This document shows, one piece after another, positions 20,259-28,259 of a stretch of 64,000 bases of DNA. A program made the position numbers and the translations under genes. Numbering within the stretch: the first letter of the stretch is position 1; every line of letters starts with the position of its first letter. The notes below the pieces were generated by a model. It had not been told where the DNA came from. It searched no databases and was given only the letters and a program-made list of their open reading frames with translations. The stretch comes from Planctomycetales bacterium ZRK34 (GTDB taxonomy: Bacteria; Planctomycetota; Phycisphaerae; Phycisphaerales; Zrk34), in contig CP050848.1 of NCBI GenBank assembly GCA_014873095.1, positions 434,001 to 498,000 of the forward strand. The letters run 5' to 3'.

Positions 20259-21065
20259 TCAGAACACGTCCCAGACGTTGTTGCCATCGCCGAGTTGCAT
20301 GTTGTCCAGATCGATGGTGGGTATCAACTCGACGTGGCCGTCGACGAAGAGGCAATTGGTGCCGAAGTGTCGATCCGTGAAGCGGCGGGTGATGTTGTCG
20401 GTGTAATGCGGGTGGCTGGGCGGCCAGATGTGGTTGGACCCCTGGGCCTCGATGCTGGGGTATTCAATCGCGCCCTGGGCGCGGTAGGCATCAGCGAGGT
20501 AGACGCTTTGTGCAGGATGCTTCCAGCGACCGCCGGCCAGCGTTGAAACAACATCGGAATCCGAGTAGGTCCACACAGATGACGCGGGCCATGTTGGGGG
20601 AATACCATCGGCGGCAGGATTGTCCTGGCCCGGTCCGATGATCACGCCGATCGACCCGCGGTTTTTGGGCTTATCACCCTCGGAGCCGACGACGACGGTG
20701 ACCGGCTCGCTGATCGGAAACGCCGCCAGCGGGCAGTCGTAGACGGACGCGGCGCGGATTTCGTAAAACTCGACGGGATTGTTGTAATTATCGATGGACT
20801 TGACGCCGAACTGATAGGCGAGTTTGTACCGCCAGTCCTTGCTCTTGTTGGGACCGGGGGTTTCGGTGCCGATCGGGATCATCCCGCGGTATTCGGTGGC
20901 ATAGATCTGCGCGGCGGTGCCGAGTTGGCGGTGGTTGGACGCGCAGGCGGTGGCTTTGGCGACGGTGCGTGCCTTGGACAAACTCGGCAACAGGATCGAA
21001 ATCAGCAGCGCAATGATGCTGACGACGACGAGCAGTTCGATGAGTGTGAAGGCGCGTTGGCGCAT
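20259..21065 (-). CDS. Pseudopilin-like protein (type II secretion/pilin leader, DGH tail)
   Basis: A 268-residue protein starting MRQRAFTLIELLVVVSII. The prepilin leader is cut before F6, and E10 is the conserved fifth residue of the mature protein. One hydrophobic helix (about 6-28) precedes a globular domain with the planctomycete marks CASNHRQLGTAAQIYA and a final CLFVDGHVELI segment. Such proteins are abundant in Phycisphaerae and Lentisphaerae, and their assembly role is unproven. A longer frame upstream runs through the repeat at 21080 and is rejected. No secretion ATPase or prepilin peptidase is nearby. Confidence 0.88.
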   Translation of the reverse strand: MRQRAFTLIELLVVVSIIALLISILLPSLSKARTVAKATACASNHRQLGTAAQIYATEYRGMIPIGTETPGPNKSKDWRYKLAYQFGVKSIDNYNNPVEFYEIRAASVYDCPLAAFPISEPVTVVVGSEGDKPKNRGSIGVIIGPGQDNPAADGIPPTWPASSVWTYSDSDVVSTLAGGRWKHPAQSVYLADAYRAQGAIEYPSIEAQGSNHIWPPSHPHYTDNITRRFTDRHFGTNCLFVDGHVELIPTIDLDNMQLGDGNNVWDVF

Positions 21066-21079
21066 GTTGCTCACTTTCA

Positions 21080-21130
21080 ATAGCCGCGGATCAACGATCC
21101 GCGGACCGCGATGCGTTGCATCGTGGCTAT
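21080..21130. repeat. Palindromic repeat, family F (copy 1)
   Basis: ATAGCCGCGGAT...ATCCGCGG followed by ACCGCGATGCGTTG, with an outer ATAGCC/GGCTAT pair. The reverse complement at 57031-57074 keeps ACCGCGATGCGTTG but has a different, still paired, stem (CGCAGGCTG/CAGCCTGCG). It overlaps the stop of the 21127 gene by 4 bp. Confidence 0.75.
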
Positions 21131-22011
21131 CGCCGATGACGACGAACACCCTGCATCACGCCCAGCAGGATCAACCCGGCGGGCAGGGCTGCGGGCGTCG
21201 GCACGCTCAACAGGGAGTCGTACGGGAGGAATTCGTTGGAGATTCGCAGTTCGTCGATCAGGCCGTCGAAACGGTTGTTCAACGCGCCGCCGCCGTCGAA
21301 GTGGCCGCCGATGATCAGTTCGCCGGCGTTGGCCGCCGCGGTGAAGGTGTTGGCGACGGTGGAAACCTGGCCATCGAGCACGAAACGCACGAGGTCATTG
21401 TCCGCATCGAAGGCGACGGAGAGATAATGCCAGTCGCTGGTGTCGTTGAGAAACAGGCCGGAGCCGACCTGCTTGGCGGATGAACCGTTGCCCTGATTGA
21501 GCATCAATTCGCCGTTGGCGGAGGCGCCGTAGTTGCCGGCGGCGGCGATGACCACGCCGTAGTCGAGATTCGCATCGGTGACACCGGAGGCGACTTTCTT
21601 CCAGAGCAGGTGCTGGTTGGTGGCAGCGCCACCGGCGAGCGATTCGAGCTTGACCCACGCTTCGATGGTGAAACTGGAATCGCCGAAGTCCAGCGAAGCG
21701 TCGTCGGCGACCTGGACGTACTGAAACTCGCCGCGCTCGAAATCCAGCGACAGGCTGTTGGGTTCGGTGGTGCGTGGCACCTCGGCGCCGAACACATCCG
21801 AGCTGTACACCGACAGCGGATCGGTCCCAACGCCGCCTTTCAAGGCAGCGCCATTGTTGGCGCCGGTTTCATCGACGATGGTGTCGGCGGTCTGCCCGGC
21901 GGTTTTGCCGTCATTGTCAAAACGGTAGTAGGCGACCGTGTCGGCTGAAACAACCGAAGCGCTGAAAGCCATCGTGGCGATCAATGCCAGGGTGTTGATT
22001 TTGCTGTTCAC
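21127..22011 (-). CDS. LamG-domain PEP-CTERM surface protein
   Basis: A 294-residue exported protein. The GTG start at 22011 is supported by AAAGGAG about 8 nt upstream. A signal peptide ends near VVSADT. A single LamG/concanavalin-like beta-sandwich (about 25-262) includes SFTIEAWVKLE, DWHYLSVAFDADNDLVRF and GLIDELRISNEFLP. The C terminus VPTPAALPAGLILLGVM then RRHRR is a PEP-CTERM-type sorting tail (motif, hydrophobic helix, basic end), expected to be processed by an exosortase not found here. It is a close relative of the C-terminal half of the upstream 520-residue protein. A carbohydrate or glycan-binding role is inferred from the fold only. Confidence 0.88.
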   Translation of the reverse strand: MNSKINTLALIATMAFSASVVSADTVAYYRFDNDGKTAGQTADTIVDETGANNGAALKGGVGTDPLSVYSSDVFGAEVPRTTEPNSLSLDFERGEFQYVQVADDASLDFGDSSFTIEAWVKLESLAGGAATNQHLLWKKVASGVTDANLDYGVVIAAAGNYGASANGELMLNQGNGSSAKQVGSGLFLNDTSDWHYLSVAFDADNDLVRFVLDGQVSTVANTFTAAANAGELIIGGHFDGGGALNNRFDGLIDELRISNEFLPYDSLLSVPTPAALPAGLILLGVMQGVRRHRR

Positions 22012-22080
22012 GAATCAAGCTCCTTTACGTTTTTCAACCTCTTCTGTGTATCCGGCAAACCTGCGGACTGCTCGCAAGCC

Positions 22081-23643
22081 TCAACCGCGCCGGCGGCGCG
22101 TCGCCAGCAGGCCCATCAGGCCGATGCCCGCGGGCAGCGCGGCAGGCGTCGGGATGTTCAACAGGGAGTTAAGTTCCAGGTAGCTGCCGGTGATGCGTAG
22201 CTCGTCCATCAGGCCGTCGTAGCGGGTCCAGACGCCCGTGCCGCTGATGTGGCCGCCGAGGACCAGGTCCAAGCCGTTGGCCGCCGCGGTGAATGTATTG
22301 GACAGTTCGACGACTTGGTCGTCGAGGATGAACCGGACAATGTCGTTGACCGCATCGAAAGATACCGCGATGTAGTGCCAGTCGGTGGCGTCGTTGATCA
22401 CAAGACCGGAAGCGACTGAGTGGGTGCTGGACCCGTTACCCTGCACGAAGACGAGTTCGCCGTTGCTTGTAGCGCTATAGCCGCCCTGCTCAGCGAAGAC
22501 GATACCGTAATCGAGCTGCGAATCAGCCGCCGCCGAGGCGCCCTTTTTCCAGACAAGGTATTGCCGGGAGCCGGTGCCATCCGCCAGCGTCTCGAACTTA
22601 ACATAAGACTCGATGGTGAAACTCGAATCGCCGAAGCTGATCGACGAGTCATCCGCGACGACGATGCGCTGATTGCTGCCACGTTCGAAGTCGGCCGACA
22701 GGTTGTTGGCCGAACCGGTCAGCGGAACTGCGTTGTTGGCGGTGTCGGCGGAGAAAGACACGGAGTTGACGCCGGTGCCGTTGTTGAGATTGACGGTGTG
22801 GTCCAGCGCGCCGCCGAAGTCGGACAGGATCGCGCCGTCGGCGCCTTCCTCGAAGCGGTAGTAGGCATTCGAGTAGTACTTGGCGGTCAGGTAATTTTCA
22901 ACGGACTGGCGCTCGGTGGTCGACAGGGCGCGGTTGTAGACGATGACTTCGGCGACCTGATGATCGGAGGCGCCACCGCCGCCGGGATTGCCGTCAGCGT
23001 GCAGGTCACCGAGGTAGAACTCATCGACGATGGGGCCGGAAAGCGACTGGTTGGCGCTTTTGACCTGCGTGCCGTTGAAATAGTCGGTGAAGGTGTTGCC
23101 GCTACGGGTCACCGAGCGGGTGAAATATTCATCCGCGGTAATGGAGGTTCCGTAGCTGGCGATGGCAGCCCCGTCGAAGCGGAGCGAGGGGTCGTTGGCG
23201 AGGTTGATGTTTTTCTGAACGGAACCGCCGTCGATGCCGGTGCCGCCGAAGCCCATCGGGCGCGATTCGGAATCGCTGACGTTGGAACTCTTGTAGACGG
23301 TGATGATGGTCACATCGTTGACGCCGGAGCCGCCGAGCGTGTCGATCGCGCCCAGGGCATCTTTGAGCGTTGCGTCAAACGAGATCGTCGGCACATCGGT
23401 GATGTCGAATGTCGCGGCGCTATAGCCGGAGATCGTGCCGGCGTCGTTGCTGTTGCCCGAGGCGTCGGTCACGCTGGTGACGCTGCCGCCGGCGGCGGTG
23501 GTGGCGGTCAGATCATCGGCACGGTACCACAGCAACAGATCGCTGAGTTCGGCGGGTTTGACCACGGCCGCGGAGGCCAACGCCGGAGCCATCGTGATCA
23601 CACACGCAGCGGCCAGACCACTGAATTGCTTGCGAATTCTCAT
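22081..23643 (-). CDS. Two-domain LamG PEP-CTERM surface protein
   Basis: A 520-residue exported protein with a signal peptide ending near PALASAAV. The first beta-sandwich (about 30-265) contains LLLWYRADDLTA and VAEVIVYNRALSTTER, typical of LamG-like displayed proteins. The second (about 270-490) contains SFTIESYVKFE, DWHYIAVSFDAVNDIVRF and GLMDELRITGSYLE, closely matching the next gene. The tail NIPTPAALPAGIGLMGLLA plus RRRRG is the sorting signal. Its ATG overlaps the stop of the FecR-LamG gene as ATGA, so it is translationally coupled to that regulator. Confidence 0.88.
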   Translation of the reverse strand: MRIRKQFSGLAAACVITMAPALASAAVVKPAELSDLLLWYRADDLTATTAAGGSVTSVTDASGNSNDAGTISGYSAATFDITDVPTISFDATLKDALGAIDTLGGSGVNDVTIITVYKSSNVSDSESRPMGFGGTGIDGGSVQKNINLANDPSLRFDGAAIASYGTSITADEYFTRSVTRSGNTFTDYFNGTQVKSANQSLSGPIVDEFYLGDLHADGNPGGGGASDHQVAEVIVYNRALSTTERQSVENYLTAKYYSNAYYRFEEGADGAILSDFGGALDHTVNLNNGTGVNSVSFSADTANNAVPLTGSANNLSADFERGSNQRIVVADDSSISFGDSSFTIESYVKFETLADGTGSRQYLVWKKGASAAADSQLDYGIVFAEQGGYSATSNGELVFVQGNGSSTHSVASGLVINDATDWHYIAVSFDAVNDIVRFILDDQVVELSNTFTAAANGLDLVLGGHISGTGVWTRYDGLMDELRITGSYLELNSLLNIPTPAALPAGIGLMGLLATRRRRG

Positions 23644-25220
23644 GGGGTATCTCCTTCTGATTCGTCATGATTGCTTAGTGAAGTCGTTTGGTGAGGTGCT
23701 GACCGGTTCGGGGCCGTCAGCAGCGCATCCATGGGCAGTACACCACGGCTGATGCGTAGTTCGTCAACACCGCCGTTGAGCACGGCGTCGAACTTGCCGG
23801 TTATCGAAGAGTGGGCGCCGATGACCACCGGCCCGCGCGAAACATGCGGACGGATGCGCGGGGCGGCCACATGCTCAACCTGATCATCCAATGTGAATCG
23901 CAGCGTCCCGGCCTGCGGATCGTAGGCGGCGCTGATGTGGTGCCAGTCGGTATCGGTGATGCCCAGCTTGCTGAAGATGAAGTAGGCCGTCTCGCCGTCG
24001 CCGACGCAGAAGGCCATCACATCCGGGCGCGGTGAGCGCTGCGTGGCGCCGGCTTGAGCCATCAGTTGGAAGGCCATCTGCTGGTCCGAGTCGCCGATGC
24101 GCTTGCACTGGACCAGCGGCTGACGTTTCGATGTGCCGGGCTCGTCCAAACGAACCCATGCCTCGATCGTGACACCGTCATCGCCAAGCGCCGCGCCGAG
24201 GGTGTCGACGAGCTCGACGTGTTCGACACGGCCGCCGTTTCGGTTCAGCGCCAGCGAGGCCCGATTGTCTAGGCCGGTCAATGGTACGATCGGATCGAAA
24301 CAATCGCTGACGATCTCGCCGCCGCGCAGATGGGCCGGGGGATGGCCTTCAGCGTCGTTAGTCAACAGGCGGGCGTCGACCGCGTTCTGATCAAGCTGCT
24401 CAAAACGGAGATACGCCAGCGTATCGCGCGGATCGTGAAAGGCCACGGCCGTGACCTGCCCGCTGCGCACCGCCACCGCCTGGCCGGCAGCCACCTGCTG
24501 ACTGCTCACCTGGTCGGTCGTGACCTGCACCAGCCCGGTGATCACCCGCAACAGCGAAGCCTGATCATCGCCGACCACCAGCGTGAACCGCGTGCCCAGG
24601 TCGACGACCCGCACCCCGCCGGGCGTATGCACCGTGAACCCGGCCGCTCGCGCCGGCACCAGCGCGTCCAGCGAGCCGCGATGCAGAAAGCCCTGATTGG
24701 TTCCCGTGATTTCAAATTCACATGGAGCGGTCAGATCGACCACCGCCCCGCTGTGATACATCAACTGCATCCGCCCCGCGGTCATCTTCACCACGCCCGA
24801 GGTCAGTTCCAGCGCCTGCCGCATCGGCTCCGGCGCGTCGGCGAACACCGCGTCGGATGAAATCTCCGAAATCATCGCCACGTGGCTCACCTGGCGGCCG
24901 GGTGCCGCGCTCTGTGTCGAAGCATCGGGGGTGAACACGAACCAGGCGGTCATGGCCAGTGCGATCACTGCGGCGGCGGCGAGGGCGGAAGACCAGACGC
25001 TTCGGCTGGACCTCAGCGTCGGCGTGGGCTGTTCGATGATCGTCTGGGCGCGGCCACGCTGGCGCCACTGCAGCCGGGCGTGCAGGTCCAGGTGTTCGAT
25101 GTAAAGGAATCGCGCTTCGGGGTCGTCGGCCAAAAGGCGGTCCAGCGCATCGCGCTGCGCGGCCGTCGCGGTGCCGTCGCACATGCACCCGATCAGTTCA
25201 AGCAGTTGGTCGTGGCTCAT
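23640..25220 (-). CDS. FecR-type membrane protein with C-terminal LamG domain
   Basis: A 526-residue protein. The N-terminal cytoplasmic part (MSHDQLLELIGCMCDGTATA) resembles anti-sigma/FecR N domains. QPTPTLRSSRSVW precedes a single membrane helix (about 78-96). The FecR-like domain lies about 170-255 (SGAVVDLTAPCEFEI, GFTVHTPGGVRVVDLGTRF). The C-terminal 190 residues are a LamG domain (GVTIEAWVRLD, DWHHISAAYDPQAGTLRF, GVDELRISRGVLPMDALL) like those of the two downstream PEP-CTERM proteins. Start ATG 25220 overlaps the sigma stop (ATGA), and its own stop overlaps the next ATG the same way. It probably controls or senses with the upstream sigma factor. Confidence 0.85.
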   Translation of the reverse strand: MSHDQLLELIGCMCDGTATAAQRDALDRLLADDPEARFLYIEHLDLHARLQWRQRGRAQTIIEQPTPTLRSSRSVWSSALAAAAVIALAMTAWFVFTPDASTQSAAPGRQVSHVAMISEISSDAVFADAPEPMRQALELTSGVVKMTAGRMQLMYHSGAVVDLTAPCEFEITGTNQGFLHRGSLDALVPARAAGFTVHTPGGVRVVDLGTRFTLVVGDDQASLLRVITGLVQVTTDQVSSQQVAAGQAVAVRSGQVTAVAFHDPRDTLAYLRFEQLDQNAVDARLLTNDAEGHPPAHLRGGEIVSDCFDPIVPLTGLDNRASLALNRNGGRVEHVELVDTLGAALGDDGVTIEAWVRLDEPGTSKRQPLVQCKRIGDSDQQMAFQLMAQAGATQRSPRPDVMAFCVGDGETAYFIFSKLGITDTDWHHISAAYDPQAGTLRFTLDDQVEHVAAPRIRPHVSRGPVVIGAHSSITGKFDAVLNGGVDELRISRGVLPMDALLTAPNRSAPHQTTSLSNHDESEGDTP

Positions 25221-25741
25221 CGCACATCCTCCTGCGCGATGCGGGAGCGAACACAGTCCAGCAGGGCTGTGCGAATCCGGCGAAGCGTCATGTAGACCGA
25301 GTTGGCGGTGCGGCCCATCTCCGCGGCGACATGCTTGATCGAATCCGCGCTGACGTAGCACCGCTCGACCAGATCACGCTGAGCATCGGGCAACTGCTCC
25401 AAACAGCGGCTCAGCGCCTCGGATCGGCGGTCCAGGTCTTCACCAGCATCGAGTCGATCCGCCGCGACCTGCGCCATGACGCTGTCGCTGAGAAATACCC
25501 GCCCCGTCCGCTGACGGCGCAGGAAATTCATCACCTCAAAATGGGCGATGCTGCAGGCCCAGGGCACGAACGGCCGCGACAGATCGAACTCGTCCCACTT
25601 CTTCCACAGCACCAGACTGGTCTGCTGAAAGACTTCCTCAGCGTCGTCGGCTCGCGGCAGCAACGTGGCAATATACCCGTAAACCTTGCCTTGGCAACGG
25701 ATAAACTGCTTTGCAAATTGTTCGTGTTGCTCGCTTTGCAT
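25217..25741 (-). CDS. ECF-like sigma factor (planctomycete/Verrucomicrobia type), cassette 1
   Basis: A 174-residue sigma-70 family protein with only regions 2 and 4. Region 2 carries VYGYIATLLPRADDAEEVFQ and VLWKKWDEFDLSRPFVPWA, with the usual conserved Trp and aromatic melting residues. Region 4 has the helix-turn-helix SIKHVAAEMGRTANSVYMTL followed by RRIRTALLDCV. The family directs RNA polymerase to a restricted set of promoters, often its own. It overlaps the FecR-LamG gene by 4 nt and follows two pseudopilin genes with a 102-bp spacer, so it may have its own promoter. No consensus ECF promoter was recognised upstream. Confidence 0.9.
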   Translation of the reverse strand: MQSEQHEQFAKQFIRCQGKVYGYIATLLPRADDAEEVFQQTSLVLWKKWDEFDLSRPFVPWACSIAHFEVMNFLRRQRTGRVFLSDSVMAQVAADRLDAGEDLDRRSEALSRCLEQLPDAQRDLVERCYVSADSIKHVAAEMGRTANSVYMTLRRIRTALLDCVRSRIAQEDVR

Positions 25742-25843
25742 ATCGACAACCCGGCGAAATCGTACTTCGCCACGGGTGTATCGTCGCCTGCGGGGGTGAT
25801 TTGTCTGATTATTTGGAAAAAATACGTGATGCGGGCCTCGGGT

Positions 25844-26680
25844 TTACCAGAACATCGGGCATTCGTAGGTGCCGCGCTGGTAGTGCATGAACCACTTGGC
25901 CCCGTGAGGGTAGGGCTCGGAAGCGTCGAAAATTTCGTCGAAGCTGCCCCACCGCCCCGAGCCGTCGAACATCACCGTGTTGGTCCCGGCCCAGGCGCCG
26001 TCCCGCGTGCGATGCGGATAGGCGAAGCGGTTGTAGTAGTTGGTCGAGTCCAGCCAGAGGCCGTCGCCGGGGTAGGTGAAGCTCAGGCCCTGTGAGGCGT
26101 CCCAGGAAATCTGCGAATCGGTCACCAGCGCCAATTCCGAGGCGTGCGATGCCTCGGACATGGTCGTCGGGCGATTGCCCTGGTCACCGATGGACGGTGA
26201 CGTGTTCAGCGGTAGCGCGGTGTAGTGCTTGGGCCATTGGATGAGCGTGCTACTGAGGCCACTGATAGATTGCTCCCAGATGCCGATCGGCGAGTAGGAG
26301 ATGTAGCGCGAGGCGTAGGGATTGGCCTCGTTGGCATACCAGCCGTACTTCGGATTGTCGACCGCGTTGATCGTATCGGCCGGGCAGTAGAACACGCGCG
26401 GGTCTTCACTGATGTGGCGCAGCAGGTACGGGCGGGCATCCACATTGCCGGTGCCGGACACGAAATGCGAAGCCCACGTCAGGTAGCGCGGCAGTTTGCC
26501 CTTGGATTCGCTGGCTGAACTCACCGCCCCGACCGCGATCTGACGCTGATTCGACAGACACGCCACCTGCCGGGCCGTGTCGCGCGCCTTGCTCAGCGAC
26601 GGCATCAATATCGCGATCAGCAGCACGATGATGCTGACGACCACGAGCAGTTCAATGATGGTAAAAGCGTTTCGCCGCAT
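25844..26680 (-). CDS. Pseudopilin-like protein
   Basis: A 278-residue protein with leader MRRNAFTIIELLVVVSII, membrane helix about 6-27, and VACLSNQRQIAVGAV after it. The globular part is rich in Tyr and Trp and ends in a modified DG segment (NTVMFDGSGRWGSF) and a Cys-containing tail (YECPMFW). Cys residues at FYCPADT and YECPMFW could form a disulfide. The ATG overlaps the stop of the preceding pseudopilin by 1 nt (TGATG), so the two are translated together. Confidence 0.88.
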   Translation of the reverse strand: MRRNAFTIIELLVVVSIIVLLIAILMPSLSKARDTARQVACLSNQRQIAVGAVSSASESKGKLPRYLTWASHFVSGTGNVDARPYLLRHISEDPRVFYCPADTINAVDNPKYGWYANEANPYASRYISYSPIGIWEQSISGLSSTLIQWPKHYTALPLNTSPSIGDQGNRPTTMSEASHASELALVTDSQISWDASQGLSFTYPGDGLWLDSTNYYNRFAYPHRTRDGAWAGTNTVMFDGSGRWGSFDEIFDASEPYPHGAKWFMHYQRGTYECPMFW

Positions 26681-27390
26681 CAGAAGTCGACGTCGGGATT
26701 GATGATCAGATTGTCCACGCGGTTGTCGAGGTAACCATCAATATGCCGGTAAAAGGCCACGTGACCGTCGACGAAGGCGAAATTGCTGCCGCCCCGGGCC
26801 GGGCGCTCACCCCAGGCCGTGGTCACGAAGTCGTCTTCCCACAGATGCGCCACCGCGATGTCATACCACCGGCGGATGTTCCACCCGTAGATGACGTTGA
26901 AGGTCCACACATTCCAGCTTTCGCCGTAGACGATTGTGCGATCGGAGATCTTGAAATCGCTGAGCAGCGGTTGATCGGTGTTGACGTTGTTCTTGGCGTC
27001 CCACCCGCCGACGATGAGGTTCATGCGGTAAGTGCGTGCGTTTTTCTTGTCGGTCTTGTCCCAAGCGGAAAGCACCCCCGGGCAGGAAAAGATATGCGGA
27101 TCGTATTCCGCGGTGCCGACGTACCGGGTCAGGCGATAATCCCAGAACGGGGCCACGGGATACCCATCGACGAATGGCCCTGACCCGTGCAGCGGGGCGC
27201 GGCCCTTGTAGTCCAGCGAATACATGATCGTCGACTGCATCAGCGTGCGCTCGTTGGTCGAGCACACGATGATCTTGCTCTGCTCGCGTGCCTTGGCCAG
27301 ACTCGGCAGCAGGATGGCGATCAGCAGCGCGATGATGCTGACGACGACCAGCAGTTCGATCAACGTGAAGGCAAATGGGTTTCGACGCAT
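26680..27390 (-). CDS. Pseudopilin-like protein
   Basis: A 236-residue protein with leader MRRNPFAFTLIELLVVVSII, cut before F8. The start at ATG 27390 was chosen to give a short basic leader; an upstream ATG at 27429 would put 13 extra residues before it. After the helix come IIVCSTNERTLMQSTIMYSL and a globular domain with HIFSCPGVLSAW. The end SNFAFVDGHVAFYRH is the DGH segment. It pairs with the downstream pseudopilin through the TGATG junction. A PEP-CTERM gene ends 40 bp upstream. Confidence 0.88.
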   Translation of the reverse strand: MRRNPFAFTLIELLVVVSIIALLIAILLPSLAKAREQSKIIVCSTNERTLMQSTIMYSLDYKGRAPLHGSGPFVDGYPVAPFWDYRLTRYVGTAEYDPHIFSCPGVLSAWDKTDKKNARTYRMNLIVGGWDAKNNVNTDQPLLSDFKISDRTIVYGESWNVWTFNVIYGWNIRRWYDIAVAHLWEDDFVTTAWGERPARGGSNFAFVDGHVAFYRHIDGYLDNRVDNLIINPDVDF

Positions 27391-27430
27391 GAATCTTCCT
27401 TGACAGTCGTGAGCTCCCCTCACCAACATG

Positions 27431-28198
27431 TCAACACTTGCGGCGGCGCAGCCCCAGCAGGCCCATCAGCGCCAACCCGGCCGGCAGAGCCGCGGGCGCC
27501 GGCACCGTCTGAACAATCTGGAAACCGGGCCACTTGTTGCGGGTGACCGAGTCGCCGGCGTTGACCGCATTGGCGATGAGCGTAAAGTCCGACCCGCTGA
27601 GCTGACGGAACAGCACATAGTTGCCCTGGTCGATGTCGGTTCCCGCACCGAAGGTGGTGTCGGTCGACTGGACATAGCCTGTGCCGTCGCTGGCGGGGTT
27701 GCCGACCCCGCCGCGCAGATAGATCGTCTTACCACCGATCGTGAACGATCCGCCGCGCGTGCTGGCATCATCACGCATGTAGACGTAAACGTCATACAGG
27801 TCATACGGCACATCGGTAACGGTCACGCTGGCGGTGGTGAACACATCGAAGACACCGCTGAACATTTCGGGGTCGTTGATCAGGCCGGCGCCGTTGCGGT
27901 CGGCATGAATGCCGTTGGTCGGTGTGACGAGATTGGCAGTGACCGAAAACGTGCCGCCGATGGCGGTGCCGTCGTCATCGGTGGCGGTGTTGTCCAGCGG
28001 GGCGCCGTTGATGAGGTTGTTCCAGTTGTCGGCGCGGACGCCGGGGGCGCCTGCCAGTTCGGTTGAGCTGAGAAAACCACCACCGCTGGTGTCGCCGTCG
28101 AGGGTATAGCTGACGCTGATGATGCCCGCGGCGTGCGAGGCGGCGGTGAACATAAGCATTAAAGCCAGAGCGAAGAGGGTTTGGCTGAGCTTTTGCAT
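27431..28198 (-). CDS. PEP-CTERM protein with PYD/YDVYVY-type domain
   Basis: A 255-residue exported protein starting at ATG 28198 with GGAG about 9 nt upstream, and a signal peptide ending near AASHAAG. The body holds VRADNWNNLINGAPLDN and VPYDLYDVYVYMRDD, a pattern common in planctomycete and verrucomicrobial displayed proteins. GGKTIYLRGG and GNYVLFRQLSGSDFTL strands follow. The tail VPAPAALPAGLALMGLLGL plus RRRKC is a PEP-CTERM sorting signal. It lies between the NPCBM-like PEP-CTERM gene and the pseudopilins on the same strand. Function unknown. Confidence 0.85.
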   Translation of the reverse strand: MQKLSQTLFALALMLMFTAASHAAGIISVSYTLDGDTSGGGFLSSTELAGAPGVRADNWNNLINGAPLDNTATDDDGTAIGGTFSVTANLVTPTNGIHADRNGAGLINDPEMFSGVFDVFTTASVTVTDVPYDLYDVYVYMRDDASTRGGSFTIGGKTIYLRGGVGNPASDGTGYVQSTDTTFGAGTDIDQGNYVLFRQLSGSDFTLIANAVNAGDSVTRNKWPGFQIVQTVPAPAALPAGLALMGLLGLRRRKC

Positions 28199-28259
28199 GG
28201 TTCGTTTCTCCATCGATCGATTCGCAATCTGCGGGTGAATCAGCATGGGTCAGTCCGTA

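Noticed and set aside
20259..27390. Type IV pilus or type II secretion operon
   Set aside because: Only pseudopilins are present; no ATPase, secretin, platform protein or peptidase.
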